DNA from: an uncultured Alphaproteobacteria bacterium
Lineage (GTDB): Bacteria; Pseudomonadota; Alphaproteobacteria; Caulobacterales; Aquidulcibacteraceae
DNA: 45,425 bases
Assembly: GCA_902826035.1 (NCBI GenBank)
Contig: CADEDG010000010.1
Span: forward strand, 1-45,425
Direction: 5' to 3'
Positions 16,109-24,875 of the stretch are shown in pieces; position 1 is the first letter of the stretch; each line of letters starts with the position of its first letter. The notes below the pieces were generated by a model. The model was not told where the DNA came from. It ran no database searches and worked only from the letters and a program-made list of their open reading frames with translations. Both the position numbers and the translations under genes were made by a program.

Positions 16109-18241
16109 ATGAACCAAGATTTGATCCTTTGGCTGGTCGTAGCCAGCGGCTTGATTGCCGCGCTCTATGGCTGGCTCGAAACCCAAGTCATCACCAAGGC
16201 AAGCCCCGGCAACGAGCGCATGCAGGAGATCGCCGCGGCGATCCAGGAAGGCGCGCGCGCCTATCTCAACCGCCAATATTCCACCATTGGAATGGTGGGG
16301 ATCGGCGTTCTGATCGTGCTCGGCGTGGTGTTCTGGCCGGTGTGGCAGATCCCGGTCGGGTTCGTGATTGGTGCGGTGCTTTCCGGCGTCGCCGGGTTTG
16401 TCGGCATGAATGTCTCGGTGCAAGCCAACGTCCGTACCGCGGAAGCCTCGCGCAATAGCTTGGCCGAGGGGCTCAAGATGGCGTTCAAGGCCGGCTCCGT
16501 GACCGGCATGCTGGTCGCGGGCGGGGCGCTGTTTGGCGTCGCCTTCTATTATCTGGCGCTAACCCAGTGGATGGGCATCGACCCCACCGATCGGGTGGTG
16601 GTCGATAGCCTGGTCGCGCTCGGCTTCGGCGCATCTTTGATTTCGATCTTCGCACGCTTGGGTGGGGGCATCTTCACCAAGGGCGCTGACGTCGGCGGCG
16701 ACATGGTCGGCAAAGTCGAAGCCGGCATCCCTGAGGATGATCCGCGCAACCCTGCCACCATCGCCGACAATGTCGGCGACAATGTCGGCGATTGCGCTGG
16801 CATGGCAGCGGACTTATTCGAGACTTACGCGGTGAGCACGGTCGCCACCATGGTGCTCGCCTCGATCCTGTTCCGCGACTCGACGTTGGTTTCGGGCATC
16901 ATGCTGCTGCCGCTGGCGATCGGCGGCATCGCCATCATAGCTTCGATCATCGGCACCTATTTTGTACGCCTCGGCACGTCCAACAACATCATGGGCGCGT
17001 TGTATAAAGGTCTGTTGGCGGCGGGCGTTCTCTCGGCTGGCGGCACAGCGCTGGCCATCATGGCCACCGTCGGTTGGGGCGACATCGCCACAGTGGGCAA
17101 TGTAACGATCAGCGGAAGCAAGCTGTTTGTGTGCGGCCTTGTCGGGCTGGCAGTGACGGGCGCGATTGTCTGGATCACTGAGTATTACACCGGCACCGGC
17201 TTCCGCCCGGTCAAGAGCGTGGCGCAAGCGTCGGTCTCCGGTCACGGCACCAACGTGATCCAAGGCCTCGCCGTAAGCATGGAATCCACCGCTCTGCCGG
17301 CGCTTACGATCGTTGCTGGCATTGTCGCCTGCAACGGGCTCGCCGGCTTGTTTGGCATCGCCATCGCGGTCACCACCATGCTGTCGGTTGCCGGCATTAT
17401 CGTTGCGCTCGACGCGTTCGGTCCGGTGACAGACAATGCCGGCGGCATTGCTGAAATGGCGGGTTTGCCGAAGGAAGTGCGCGTCACCACCGATGCGCTC
17501 GACGCCGTCGGCAACACCACCAAGGCGGTCACCAAGGGCTACGCCATCGGCTCGGCTGGCCTCGGCGCCCTCGTGTTGTTCGCCGCCTATTTCGAGGATT
17601 TGAAGCACTACGCCGCCAATCCCGGCGAGTTCCCGTTCTTCGAGGGGCTCACGCCCGATTTCGCGCTCAGCAATCCGTATGTGATTGTCGGCCTCTTCAT
17701 CGGCGGGCTGCTGCCATACCTGTTTGGCGGCTGGTCGATGACCGCGGTCGGGCGTGCGGCGCAGGCGGTGGTTGAAGAAGTCCGCCGCCAATTCCGCGAA
17801 ATACCGGGCATTATGGAGCGCACCGCCAAGCCAGATTACGGCAAGGCCGTCGATATCCTCACGCAAGCGGCGATCCGCGAAATGATCGTGCCGTCGATGC
17901 TGCCGGTGCTGGCCCCGATCGTGTTGTTCTTCGTCATCTGGGCGATCGCCGGCCCGGCGCAAGCGCTGGCCGCGCTCGGCGCGCTGCTGGTCGGCGTCAT
18001 CGTCACCGGGCTATTTGTGGCCATCTCCATGACCTCCGGCGGCGGTGCTTGGGACAACGCCAAGAAGCTGATCGAGGAAGGCCACCACGGTGGCAAGGGC
18101 TCGGACGCGCACAAGGCCGCCGTCACCGGCGACACCGTCGGCGATCCCTACAAGGATACGGCCGGTCCCGCGGTGAACCCGATGATCAAGATCACCAACA
18201 TCGTAGCGCTGTTGCTGCTTGCTATGCTGGCGCGCTGGTAG
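16109..18241 (+). CDS. hppA: K+-independent H+-translocating membrane pyrophosphatase
   Basis: The protein couples pyrophosphate hydrolysis to proton pumping across the inner membrane. It has 710 residues and about 16 membrane helices. The substrate signature [20 protein letters not shown] (about 196-215, K202) and the following [19 protein letters not shown] carry the Mg-PPi ligands; a second set is [11 protein letters not shown]. The motif [16 protein letters not shown] has Lys at residue 472, where K+-dependent enzymes have Ala, so it should be of the K+-independent, proton-pumping class. AGGACAGG lies before the ATG. It is monocistronic: a strong terminator follows directly. Confidence 0.97.
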   Translation: MNQDLILWLVVASGLIAALYGWLETQVITKASPGNERMQEIAAAIQEGARAYLNRQYSTIGMVGIGVLIVLGVVFWPVWQIPVGFVIGAVLSGVAGFVGMNVSVQANVRTAEASRNSLAEGLKMAFKAGSVTGMLVAGGALFGVAFYYLALTQWMGIDPTDRVVVDSLVALGFGASLISIFARLGGGIFTKGADVGGDMVGKVEAGIPEDDPRNPATIADNVGDNVGDCAGMAADLFETYAVSTVATMVLASILFRDSTLVSGIMLLPLAIGGIAIIASIIGTYFVRLGTSNNIMGALYKGLLAAGVLSAGGTALAIMATVGWGDIATVGNVTISGSKLFVCGLVGLAVTGAIVWITEYYTGTGFRPVKSVAQASVSGHGTNVIQGLAVSMESTALPALTIVAGIVACNGLAGLFGIAIAVTTMLSVAGIIVALDAFGPVTDNAGGIAEMAGLPKEVRVTTDALDAVGNTTKAVTKGYAIGSAGLGALVLFAAYFEDLKHYAANPGEFPFFEGLTPDFALSNPYVIVGLFIGGLLPYLFGGWSMTAVGRAAQAVVEEVRRQFREIPGIMERTAKPDYGKAVDILTQAAIREMIVPSMLPVLAPIVLFFVIWAIAGPAQALAALGALLVGVIVTGLFVAISMTSGGGAWDNAKKLIEEGHHGGKGSDAHKAAVTGDTVGDPYKDTAGPAVNPMIKITNIVALLLLAMLARW

Positions 18242-18260
18242 GGAGTCCGCCAAACGAAAA

Positions 18261-18292
18261 CGCCCCGACCAAACGGTCGGGGCGTTTTTTTT
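18261..18292 (+). terminator. rho-independent terminator of hppA
   Basis: A perfect 10-bp stem, CGCCCCGACC (18261-18270) and GGTCGGGGCG (18275-18284), with loop AAAC, is followed by eight T residues. It lies 20 bases after the hppA stop. Confidence 0.97.
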
Positions 18293-18316
18293 GTTATTGA
18301 GGATTTCGGGCGCAGC

Positions 18317-18598
18317 TCAAGGCGTAGGTTGGACCGCGAGCACGGCAGCACGATCTCTAAGATCGTCGCCCAACCGATCACGAAGATTTTCCTCGTCTTC
18401 AGCTCGGCGGCAAATACGGCGGCGGTCAAGGCGAGAACCGGTGCGTTGCTCAACGCGGCAGACCCAGGTGGTTTGATTGGTCGAGGCAGCAGGCTGCGCC
18501 GCTACCTCGACTTGCGCCGCCGGAGCCTCTGGCGCCGGGGGCGTCGAGGGATCGCCGGCTGCCGCCTGCAACAATGCTACGAGTATCAAGTCAATCAT
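18317..18598 (-). CDS. small exported protein with VCR-TGSR-ICR motif
   Basis: The protein has 93 residues. A short hydrophobic N-terminus (MIDLILVALLQAAAG) that may serve as a signal is followed by a Pro/Ala-rich linker and the segment TTWVCRVEQRTGSRLDRRRI, with a second Cys two residues on. Two cysteines around GSRLxxRR are a pattern found in many small secreted proteins of Caulobacterales and sphingomonads; their function is not known. A charged, helical tail follows (RAEDEENLRDRLGDDLRDRA). It converges on the hppA terminator. Confidence 0.6.
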   Translation of the reverse strand: MIDLILVALLQAAAGDPSTPPAPEAPAAQVEVAAQPAASTNQTTWVCRVEQRTGSRLDRRRICRRAEDEENLRDRLGDDLRDRAAVLAVQPTP

Positions 18599-18654
18599 GC
18601 CAAAACTCCCATGATGATCGCAAGGCTAACATGGCTATTCAAGCGCTGGCAAGG

Positions 18655-19128
18655 TCAGCGCCGGTCGCGCGGGTCCTCTGCTTCGGGGCGGATCGGCGGC
18701 GTCCGCCCGACATTGCCGAGCAATTGTTCGAGTACGCCGAGTTCGCGTCCGCGCGTCGGTGTCTCTTCCGAATTGTAGGAGACGATGCGCCCGCGCTCGA
18801 GGCCAAAATTATCGACCGCCGACACGGTGTCGTCCTCGAAGCGAACCACCATTACCCGCCGCGAGGTGATGCGGGGGGAGTAGAAGGCCACGCGCTCTTG
18901 AACGGCGCTCACATAATACCAGGCGGTCTGGTCGTAGATCGCCGTGGTAGAGGGGCTTCCGAAGCGTTGACGGACAGTGTCGCGCGTGTCCACGCCGATC
19001 TGCGGCGCCGGGATGTCAGCGTTGTTGTAGTCGGCGCGGAAGCCGTTGTAGGTCTGAACCGGCGCGCACGCCGCGCCCGCAGCCAAAGCGATCGCGGCGG
19101 CTGACAGACGCAGGAATCCGTATTTCAT
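18655..19128 (-). CDS. bamE: outer membrane assembly lipoprotein BamE (SmpA/OmlA family)
   Basis: BamE is an accessory lipoprotein of the BAM complex that inserts beta-barrel proteins into the outer membrane. The protein has 157 residues from the ATG at 19128 (MKYGFLRLSAAAIALAAGAA, then lipobox Cys21). The SmpA/OmlA domain (about 45-115) shows TRDTVRQRFGSPSTTAIYDQ, TAWYYVSAVQERVAFYSPRI and VVRFEDDTVSAVDNFGLERG, typical of the family. The C-terminal tail (GRELGVLEQLLGNVGRTPP) is seen in alphaproteobacterial members. It is divergent from the cytochrome bc1 chaperone gene, the conserved arrangement in this class. Confidence 0.92.
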   Translation of the reverse strand: MKYGFLRLSAAAIALAAGAACAPVQTYNGFRADYNNADIPAPQIGVDTRDTVRQRFGSPSTTAIYDQTAWYYVSAVQERVAFYSPRITSRRVMVVRFEDDTVSAVDNFGLERGRIVSYNSEETPTRGRELGVLEQLLGNVGRTPPIRPEAEDPRDRR

Positions 19129-19201
19129 CGATCGCCTCGCCTCAATTCTGGGGCCACACGGGTAAATCGGTCCGTCCGCGCGAGCAAGGGGGGAACTCAG
19201 A

Positions 19202-19720
19202 GTGCGATTGTGGCCGTTTGGGCCTAAGCAAGACGAGGCCGCCGCCGAGGCGCTACTCGTTTGCATTACGAAAGCCAGTCGCCGGGCCATGTTCTTTGGC
19301 CCCGGGCGCCTGGCCGATACGCTTGACGGGCGATTTGAGCTCACAACGCTACACGCTGTCCTGGTGTTGCGCCGGCTGCGCTATGCCCCGGAGAACGCCG
19401 ACTTAGCTCAATTATTCACCGACATGCTGTTTCGCCATCTCGACGCCGGCTTGAGGGAAGCCGGGGTGGGCGACCTTTCCGTCCCCAAGCGAATGCAGAA
19501 GCTTGCGGGCGCATTTTACGGTCGACTCGGCGCCTACGACCAGGCCCTGCGGGAGGGTGGCTCCGCTCTTGAGGCTGCGTTGGCGCGGAATGCCTTGGCG
19601 GGCGCCCCGGAATTCGCCGCGGCGCTGGCCGGCTACGTGGAATTGGCCGCTGTCCAACTGGAGGCGCTGCCTATCCAGGGTCTATTTCAAGTCGAAGCTT
19701 GGCCGCCGCCACCCGCATGA
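19202..19720 (+). CDS. ubiquinol-cytochrome c chaperone family protein
   Basis: The protein has 172 residues and belongs to the CBP3/UQCC1-like family (ubiquinol-cytochrome c chaperone), implicated in assembly of cytochrome bc1 or its cytochrome b. The GTG start at 19202 gives MRLWPFGPKQDEAAAEALLV. Family features are FFGPGRLADTLDGRFELTTL, HAVLVLRRLR, FTDMLFRHLDAGLREAGVGD, VPKRMQKLAGAFYGRLGAYD and a C-terminal segment ending QGLFQVEAWPPPPA. The usual next gene, yceD/DUF177, is missing; plsX follows after 102 bases. Confidence 0.9.
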   Translation: MRLWPFGPKQDEAAAEALLVCITKASRRAMFFGPGRLADTLDGRFELTTLHAVLVLRRLRYAPENADLAQLFTDMLFRHLDAGLREAGVGDLSVPKRMQKLAGAFYGRLGAYDQALREGGSALEAALARNALAGAPEFAAALAGYVELAAVQLEALPIQGLFQVEAWPPPPA

Positions 19721-19822
19721 GCACGCGGTTTGGCAATCGTGAAAGCGGGTATTATGGTCCCGTACCGCACGCTGCTCTGGGTGCGGCTCGGCGTGCCAAG
19801 GGGCAATCAGGACTTATCCGAT

Positions 19823-20869
19823 ATGGCTGAGAGCCTCGTACTTTCCATCGACGGGATGGGTGGGGACGCTGCGCCCGACATTGTGGTCGAAGGCGTAGAG
19901 ATCGCCGCCCGCGCACGACCCGAAGCCCGCTTCCAGATCCATGGCGACGCCGCCAGGCTCGCGGCCCTCCTGGAGCGATTCCCAGGCGCAAAGGCTGTGT
20001 CCAGCGTGGTCGCCGCGGAAAAATCCATCGGCATGGAGGTGAAGCCGGCTCAAGCGCTTCGTCAAGGCAAGGGGTCGAGTCTCTGGAATGCGGTGGCGGC
20101 GGTTGAGAACGGGCAGGCGCAGGCCGTGGTGTCGGCGGGCAATACCGGCGCCTACATGGCCATCGCTATGTTCCGCTTGCGCACCATGGAGGGGGTGCAC
20201 CGGCCCGCGCTCGCCGCGCGCTGGCCCGCCGCCAATGGCGGCTTCGTGGTGATGCTGGACGCTGGCGCCAACGTGCAGGCGGACGGCGAACAATTGGTAG
20301 AGTTTGCCATCATGGGCGAGGCGTTTCAACGCGCGGTCTCCGGCAAAGAGAAACCAAGTGTCGCGCTGCTCAACGTAGGGGCGGAGGACCAGAAGGGTCA
20401 CGAGGAAATACGCGCCGCAGCAGGGCTCATCCGCGAAGCCGGCGTGGATCTCGATTTCCGTGGCTTCGTCGAAGGCGACGATATTTCCAAAGGTACGGTC
20501 GATGTTGTGGTCACCGACGGCTTCACCGGGAACATTGCACTGAAAACCGGCGAGGGCACCGCGCGGTTAATTGGCCAATTGTTGCGCGAGGCGCTCACGA
20601 GTTCTCCGTTGGCCAAACTCGGCGCGGCAATCGCGTATCCGGCGCTGGCCAAGCTACGCAAGCGGATGGACCCTGGAAGCTTCAACGGCGCTGTTTTTCT
20701 GGGCCTCAATGGCCTTGTGGTGAAGAGCCATGGCGGCGCCAACGGTCCAGGTTTTGCTTCCGCCATCGAAGTAGCCGCCAAACTTGCCGGCAGCCATTAT
20801 CGCGAAGAGATTGCGAGCAATCTGAAACGTCTCGCGCAGGCCGAGGCCGCGGCGAGAGCGCAAGCTTGA
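19823..20869 (+). CDS. plsX: phosphate acyltransferase PlsX
   Basis: PlsX makes acyl-phosphate from acyl-ACP for the PlsY route to phosphatidic acid. It has 348 residues from the ATG at 19823 ([15 protein letters not shown]); the frame is open 93 bases further upstream, but the family starts here. Motifs are [65 protein letters not shown] and [14 protein letters not shown]. The stop overlaps the fabH ATG (TGATG), the conserved plsX-fabH arrangement that ties phospholipid and fatty-acid initiation together. Confidence 0.97.
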   Translation: MAESLVLSIDGMGGDAAPDIVVEGVEIAARARPEARFQIHGDAARLAALLERFPGAKAVSSVVAAEKSIGMEVKPAQALRQGKGSSLWNAVAAVENGQAQAVVSAGNTGAYMAIAMFRLRTMEGVHRPALAARWPAANGGFVVMLDAGANVQADGEQLVEFAIMGEAFQRAVSGKEKPSVALLNVGAEDQKGHEEIRAAAGLIREAGVDLDFRGFVEGDDISKGTVDVVVTDGFTGNIALKTGEGTARLIGQLLREALTSSPLAKLGAAIAYPALAKLRKRMDPGSFNGAVFLGLNGLVVKSHGGANGPGFASAIEVAAKLAGSHYREEIASNLKRLAQAEAAARAQA

Positions 20870-21840
20870 TGGAGCTGCGCAGCATCATTTGCGGCGTCGG
20901 CTCCCATTTGCCCGTACGCGTGCTCACGAACGCTGAGTTGTCGCGCAAGGTCGATACCAGCGATGAATGGATCGTCGCCCGCACCGGCATTCGCCAACGC
21001 CACGTCGCCGCTGAAGGCGAACTCACCTCCGACCTCGCTATCCAAGCTGCTGTGAAGGCGCTCGCAAGCGCTGGCTGCGCCGCTGCCGACATCGATCTCA
21101 TTGTGTTGGCGACGGCGACGCCTGATCTGACGTTCCCCGCGACAGCCGCACGCGTGCAGGCAGCGCTCGGCGTCACCAAGGGCGCGGCGTTCGATTTGCA
21201 GGCGGTGTGCTCCGGTTTTATTTTTGCGCTTGCTACCGCCGACAATTTCCTCGCCCGTGGCCAAGCCAAGCGCGCGCTGGTGATCGGCGCGGAGACGTTC
21301 TCGCGGCTGCTCGATTGGGAAGACCGCTCCACCTGCGTGCTGTTCGGCGACGGCGCCGGCGCTGTTGTGCTGGAGGCGCGCACCAAAGCCGAAGCGGGCG
21401 CGCGAGGCGTGATTTCGACCTTCGTGCGCACCGACGGCAAACTGCACGATCTACTCTATGTCGATGGCGGCCCGTCCCAAACCCAAAGCGTCGGCAAGTT
21501 GCGTATGGTAGGAAACGCGGTGTTCCGCCACGCCGTCGAGCACATTTCCGGCGCCATGCTGGAGGCTTGCGCACGCGGCGGAGTTGATATTGCCGATGTC
21601 GACTGGTTCGTGCCCCATCAGGCCAATCAGCGCATCCTAGACGGTGTGGCCAGAAAATTGGGCATTGACGCCGGAAAGGTGATTTCAACCGTGGCGCTGC
21701 ACGGCAATACCTCGGCGGCGTCGGTGCCGCTCGCTCTTGATGTCGCCATTCGCGACGGACGCGCCAAAAAAGGCGATATGGTGCTGATGGAGGCGCTCGG
21801 CGGCGGCTTGACCTGGGGTGCGGCGTTGGTCCGATTGTGA
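20869..21840 (+). CDS. fabH: beta-ketoacyl-ACP synthase III
   Basis: FabH starts fatty-acid elongation by condensing acetyl-CoA with malonyl-ACP. The protein has 323 residues. The catalytic triad is visible: Cys114 in [14 protein letters not shown], His250 in [11 protein letters not shown] and Asn280 in [14 protein letters not shown]. The N-terminal [16 protein letters not shown] and C-terminal [13 protein letters not shown] are typical. The start is ATG 20869, sharing bases with the plsX TGA; a TTG at 20866 is possible. Confidence 0.97.
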   Translation: MELRSIICGVGSHLPVRVLTNAELSRKVDTSDEWIVARTGIRQRHVAAEGELTSDLAIQAAVKALASAGCAAADIDLIVLATATPDLTFPATAARVQAALGVTKGAAFDLQAVCSGFIFALATADNFLARGQAKRALVIGAETFSRLLDWEDRSTCVLFGDGAGAVVLEARTKAEAGARGVISTFVRTDGKLHDLLYVDGGPSQTQSVGKLRMVGNAVFRHAVEHISGAMLEACARGGVDIADVDWFVPHQANQRILDGVARKLGIDAGKVISTVALHGNTSAASVPLALDVAIRDGRAKKGDMVLMEALGGGLTWGAALVRL

Positions 21841-21928
21841 ACGTGTCGAAATATTTGACCTAAGCTACAGAGACGCCTAGCTTTTCCTCAAGCGCGGGAG
21901 GATCCCGCGAGACACGGAGGGGGCTCCG

Positions 21929-22246
21929 GTGACTGGCAAGACTATCACCCGTGCGGATTTGGTGGAGGCGTTGGCGCGCCGCACCTCGCTGCAACGGCCT
22001 GACGCAAACCGCCTGCTGACGCGGATGCTCGAGCTGATTCAGGACGAGTTGGTCGAGGGCGAGACGGTGAAGCTGTCGCGCTTCGGCAACTTCAACGTGC
22101 GGGCAAAGCGCCAGCGCATCGGCCGCAATCCAAAGACCGGCAAAGAAGTGCCGATCACGCCGCGCCGCGTGGTAACCTTCCGCCCCTCGCAAATGCTCCG
22201 CGAATTCGTGGAAAAAAGCGGCGCCAAGGGGCGCGGCAAGAGCTGA
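21929..22246 (+). CDS. ihfA: integration host factor subunit alpha
   Basis: IhfA is one half of the IHF heterodimer that bends DNA in replication, recombination and transcription. The protein has 105 residues and starts with GTG at 21929 behind a strong GGAGGGGG (21916-21923). Features are TRADLVEALARRTSLQRPDA, VKLSRFGNFNVRAKRQRIGR and the DNA-intercalating arm NPKTGKEVPITPRRVVTFRP. A 7-bp hairpin (CGCGGGA/TCCCGCG, 21893-21909) sits just upstream of the ribosome binding site. plsX-fabH-ihfA is a standard alphaproteobacterial order; the usual merR-type gene downstream is not present here. Confidence 0.95.
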   Translation: MTGKTITRADLVEALARRTSLQRPDANRLLTRMLELIQDELVEGETVKLSRFGNFNVRAKRQRIGRNPKTGKEVPITPRRVVTFRPSQMLREFVEKSGAKGRGKS

Positions 22247-22290
22247 GGTGGATGCGCCCACGTGCGTCCCAGGTCCTTCTAAAAATACTC

Positions 22291-22393
22291 CGTCATCCCG
22301 GGCTTGCGGATCAAGACCCGGGACCCAGGGGCAACCAATCAGTTCTAAGGTCCCCTGGGTCTCGGATCACGCTTCGCGTTTCCGAGATGACGG
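22291..22393. repeat. family B palindromic repeat (CGTCATCCCGGG type)
   Basis: A mosaic palindrome opens CGTCATCCCGGGCTTGCGGA, contains CCCGGGACCCAGGGG and GTCCCCTGGGTCTCGGATC, and closes TCCGAGATGACG. This is a widespread alphaproteobacterial intergenic repeat type. It lies in the 313-base gap between ihfA and the TonB receptor, which has no gene. Related copies are at about 35165 and 39305. Confidence 0.75.
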
Positions 22394-22486
22394 GGCCAAC
22401 AAGGCGAGAGTCGATGTCCCGGTCCCGGTCCGCTCCTGCTAAAGCGGCTTGCCCAAGATCAATAGACCGCCGGCGTGGCGGCGCGT

Positions 22487-22536
22487 TTCGACAAGCTCAA
22501 CGTGACGCCAACCTGCGTCAGGCTGAGCTTGTCGAA
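22487..22536. repeat. family A palindromic repeat
   Basis: Inverted arms TTCGACAAGCTCAACGTGAC (22487-22506) and GTCAGGCTGAGCTTGTCGAA (22517-22536), nearly perfect, flanked by GGCCGCACC. A family D arm fragment (GACCGCCGGCG, 22465-22475) is directly adjacent. The element is 23 bases from the TonB-receptor stop, between the convergent ihfA and receptor genes, where it may serve as a bidirectional terminator. Confidence 0.75.
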
Positions 22537-22559
22537 GGCCGCACCCTGCGTACGGCGCT

Positions 22560-24875
22560 CTAGAAGCTCCGCCCAAACCGCAAGCCGACAGTGAGCGGCT
22601 GGGCCACGACGTCGTAGATCGGGGTCGCAAACGAGTATTCGATGTAGCGCGTCACCACAGCGCGTTCGTCGAACAAGTTGTTCACGTAGAGCGAGATACG
22701 GTAATTGTCGCGCTCGACCCCGGCGGAGATGTCGGTCAGCCAATATTCGGGCACGGATCCGATATGCGCGGCTTCCGCTTGGCGAATGTCGAGCGTGCTG
22801 TCGCTTTGGTATGAGGTAGCGGCCTGCAAATGCGCTTCCCAATCGCCCAGCGGGAATTCGTAACGCGCAGTCAGGTTCGCCTTTAATTCCGGCGTCACCG
22901 GCAATCGCGTTCCCGCCACCGTGCCGGGAATGGCCGCTGTGGTCAGTTCGGCGTTCAGCCAGGTCATCGAGCCGGTGAACGTAAGCGCGTCGGTCGGCGC
23001 CCAGGTGACGTCGCTTTCGACACCAAAAATTTCAGCGTCGCCGGCGTTCTGGATCTCGGTCAGCCCGTTCGCGCCCAAGAAGGCGAACTGGAACGCCTCC
23101 CATTGTTCGAAGAACACCGCCCCGTTCCAACGGAACCGACGATCCGCCCAGTCGGTTTTCCAACCGAATTCATAATTGGTGAGGAAGTCGGCGGCGTAGG
23201 GCGGCAGCGCGGTGTTGCGGTTACTGCCGCCAGGGCGGAAGCCTTCTGAATAGGTCGCGTAGATCATGCGGTCGTCGTCGATGCGATATTGCAGGTTGGC
23301 GCGGAACAATTCGCCGTCTTCTTCCTGGGAATTGGCGAGACTGGCGCAAGGCGCGCCCGGCGTAGTCGCAGGCCCGGTGCATTGTTGCTCGCCGGAGGCC
23401 GGAGGAGTGAGGCCGTAGAAGGTCGCGAAGTCGTCAGAGAAACCGAAGAAGCCGCCAAGCGAGCTTTCGGTGTGGAACACGCGAACCCCCAGCGTGCCGG
23501 TGAGTTGTTCGGTGAAATCGAACGACACTTCGCCGAAGGCCGCTGTCTCCTCGTCGACGCGGAGCTGCGAAGTCAGCCAAATCGTATCGCTCCAGCCCGG
23601 CACCTCGTGGGCGTCGAAGAAGCCATCGAGAATGTAGCGTTGGAATATCTCGTGCTCGTTGTGCTGGAAGAAGACGCCGCCAATCGCCCTCAGCCGATTT
23701 TCCGCCGGCGTGGAGAGGCGTAGCTCATAGGTAGAGCGTTTGAACTCATCGCGGCCCTCGACCTGTTGGGCGGGATTGATCGGCGTGATGCCGTCGCTGG
23801 TGAAATAGGCGCCTGATCCGGCGAGGTCGTAATAATAGCCATAGTCGGCGTAATCCTGGTTGGAATCCACCGAGCGGTTCAAATGCGCCGCCGCGAACAC
23901 GACATCGAAATTGCTGATCTCGCCCTCAACCGTCAGCGCGCCTTGAATCCAGGAATCCTCGTTCCATTCCGGGAACCAGTGCGTCACGGCGAGATCGCCG
24001 GCGGCGGGATCGCGGGCGAACACGCCGTTGGATTCCTGTTGTTGGCCCATGATTTGCGGCGTCACCGTCCAGGAATCGTTGAGGTCGATGCGCAACGCGG
24101 CGCGCGCGCCGTAGGTATCGACATCGTTGTAATTGTCGCTGGCGATGTCGAAATTGTCGTCGAGGATGCCTGAAGAAATGTACTGGCGCGTGCCGCGTAC
24201 GTTGTCGATGTAGCCGCCCTGGTGTTCGGCCCAGCCGACCAAGCGCACGGCGGCGTTCTGCGACAGCGGGATGTTGACGTAGCCCTCCGCCGCTTGGCCG
24301 ATATCGCCGTGCGCGATGGTGTTCACCTCAGCGTCGAACCCGGCGCTGAAGGCGCTGGCGTCAGGGCGATTGGTGATGATGCGAACCGTGCCCGCTTGCG
24401 AGCTCGCGCCGTAGAGTGTGCCCTGTGGGCCGGCCAGCACTTCCACGCGTGCGACATCGTAGAGGTGCAGATCGAGATTGCCGGTGATGGTGGTGATTGG
24501 CTGTTCGTCGAGATAGGTGCCCACGCTCGGTGAGGAGCCGGAATGGTTACCGTTCTCACCGCTGGCGACGCCGCGCATGTAGGGGCGATTGTAGCCGGGG
24601 CCGTAAGAGGCGGTGTAAGCTAAGCTCGGTAGAAATTTAGCATAATCGGCGAAATCGGTGACATTCAGCTGATCGAGCCGCTCGGAATCGATCGCCTGCA
24701 CGCTTATCGGCACGTCCTGCAGGTTTTGTTCGCGCTTCTGCGCGGTGACGATGATTTCGTCGATCCCGCCAGTCTCCTCTTGCGCGAGCGCTGGTGCGGC
24801 GAACCCGACCAGCGCTGAACTCGTCAGCAACATTGCACTCAAAGTGGAGCGGCCAGTTCTGTTTTTCTTGGTCAT
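22560..24875 (-). CDS. TonB-dependent outer membrane receptor
   Basis: The protein is a 771-residue outer-membrane beta-barrel transporter. It has a signal peptide (MTKKNRTGRSTLSAMLLTSS, cleavage near ALAQ, about residue 32), a TonB-box-like region followed by IDEIIVTAQKREQNLQDVPI, a plug domain (about 50-160, with PYMRGVASGENG and ARVEVLAGPQGTLYGASSQA) and a barrel ending in the terminal Phe signature GLRFGRSF. GAGGGGAAG precedes the ATG. There is no ligand signature; receptors of this group in Caulobacterales and sphingomonads take up diverse organic or metal substrates. The start overlaps the stop of the upstream TPR-sulfotransferase (ATGA), so the two are made from one mRNA. Confidence 0.95.
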   Translation of the reverse strand: MTKKNRTGRSTLSAMLLTSSALVGFAAPALAQEETGGIDEIIVTAQKREQNLQDVPISVQAIDSERLDQLNVTDFADYAKFLPSLAYTASYGPGYNRPYMRGVASGENGNHSGSSPSVGTYLDEQPITTITGNLDLHLYDVARVEVLAGPQGTLYGASSQAGTVRIITNRPDASAFSAGFDAEVNTIAHGDIGQAAEGYVNIPLSQNAAVRLVGWAEHQGGYIDNVRGTRQYISSGILDDNFDIASDNYNDVDTYGARAALRIDLNDSWTVTPQIMGQQQESNGVFARDPAAGDLAVTHWFPEWNEDSWIQGALTVEGEISNFDVVFAAAHLNRSVDSNQDYADYGYYYDLAGSGAYFTSDGITPINPAQQVEGRDEFKRSTYELRLSTPAENRLRAIGGVFFQHNEHEIFQRYILDGFFDAHEVPGWSDTIWLTSQLRVDEETAAFGEVSFDFTEQLTGTLGVRVFHTESSLGGFFGFSDDFATFYGLTPPASGEQQCTGPATTPGAPCASLANSQEEDGELFRANLQYRIDDDRMIYATYSEGFRPGGSNRNTALPPYAADFLTNYEFGWKTDWADRRFRWNGAVFFEQWEAFQFAFLGANGLTEIQNAGDAEIFGVESDVTWAPTDALTFTGSMTWLNAELTTAAIPGTVAGTRLPVTPELKANLTARYEFPLGDWEAHLQAATSYQSDSTLDIRQAEAAHIGSVPEYWLTDISAGVERDNYRISLYVNNLFDERAVVTRYIEYSFATPIYDVVAQPLTVGLRFGRSF

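Noticed and set aside
19730..19822. Upstream extension of plsX or a remnant of yceD
   Set aside because: The extension is in frame but unlike the PlsX N-terminus, and about 100 bases cannot hold yceD; no similarity to it is visible.
148..22536. CRISPR array from recurring short repeats
   Set aside because: The repeats are dispersed palindromes thousands of bases apart, without regular spacers, and no cas genes are present.
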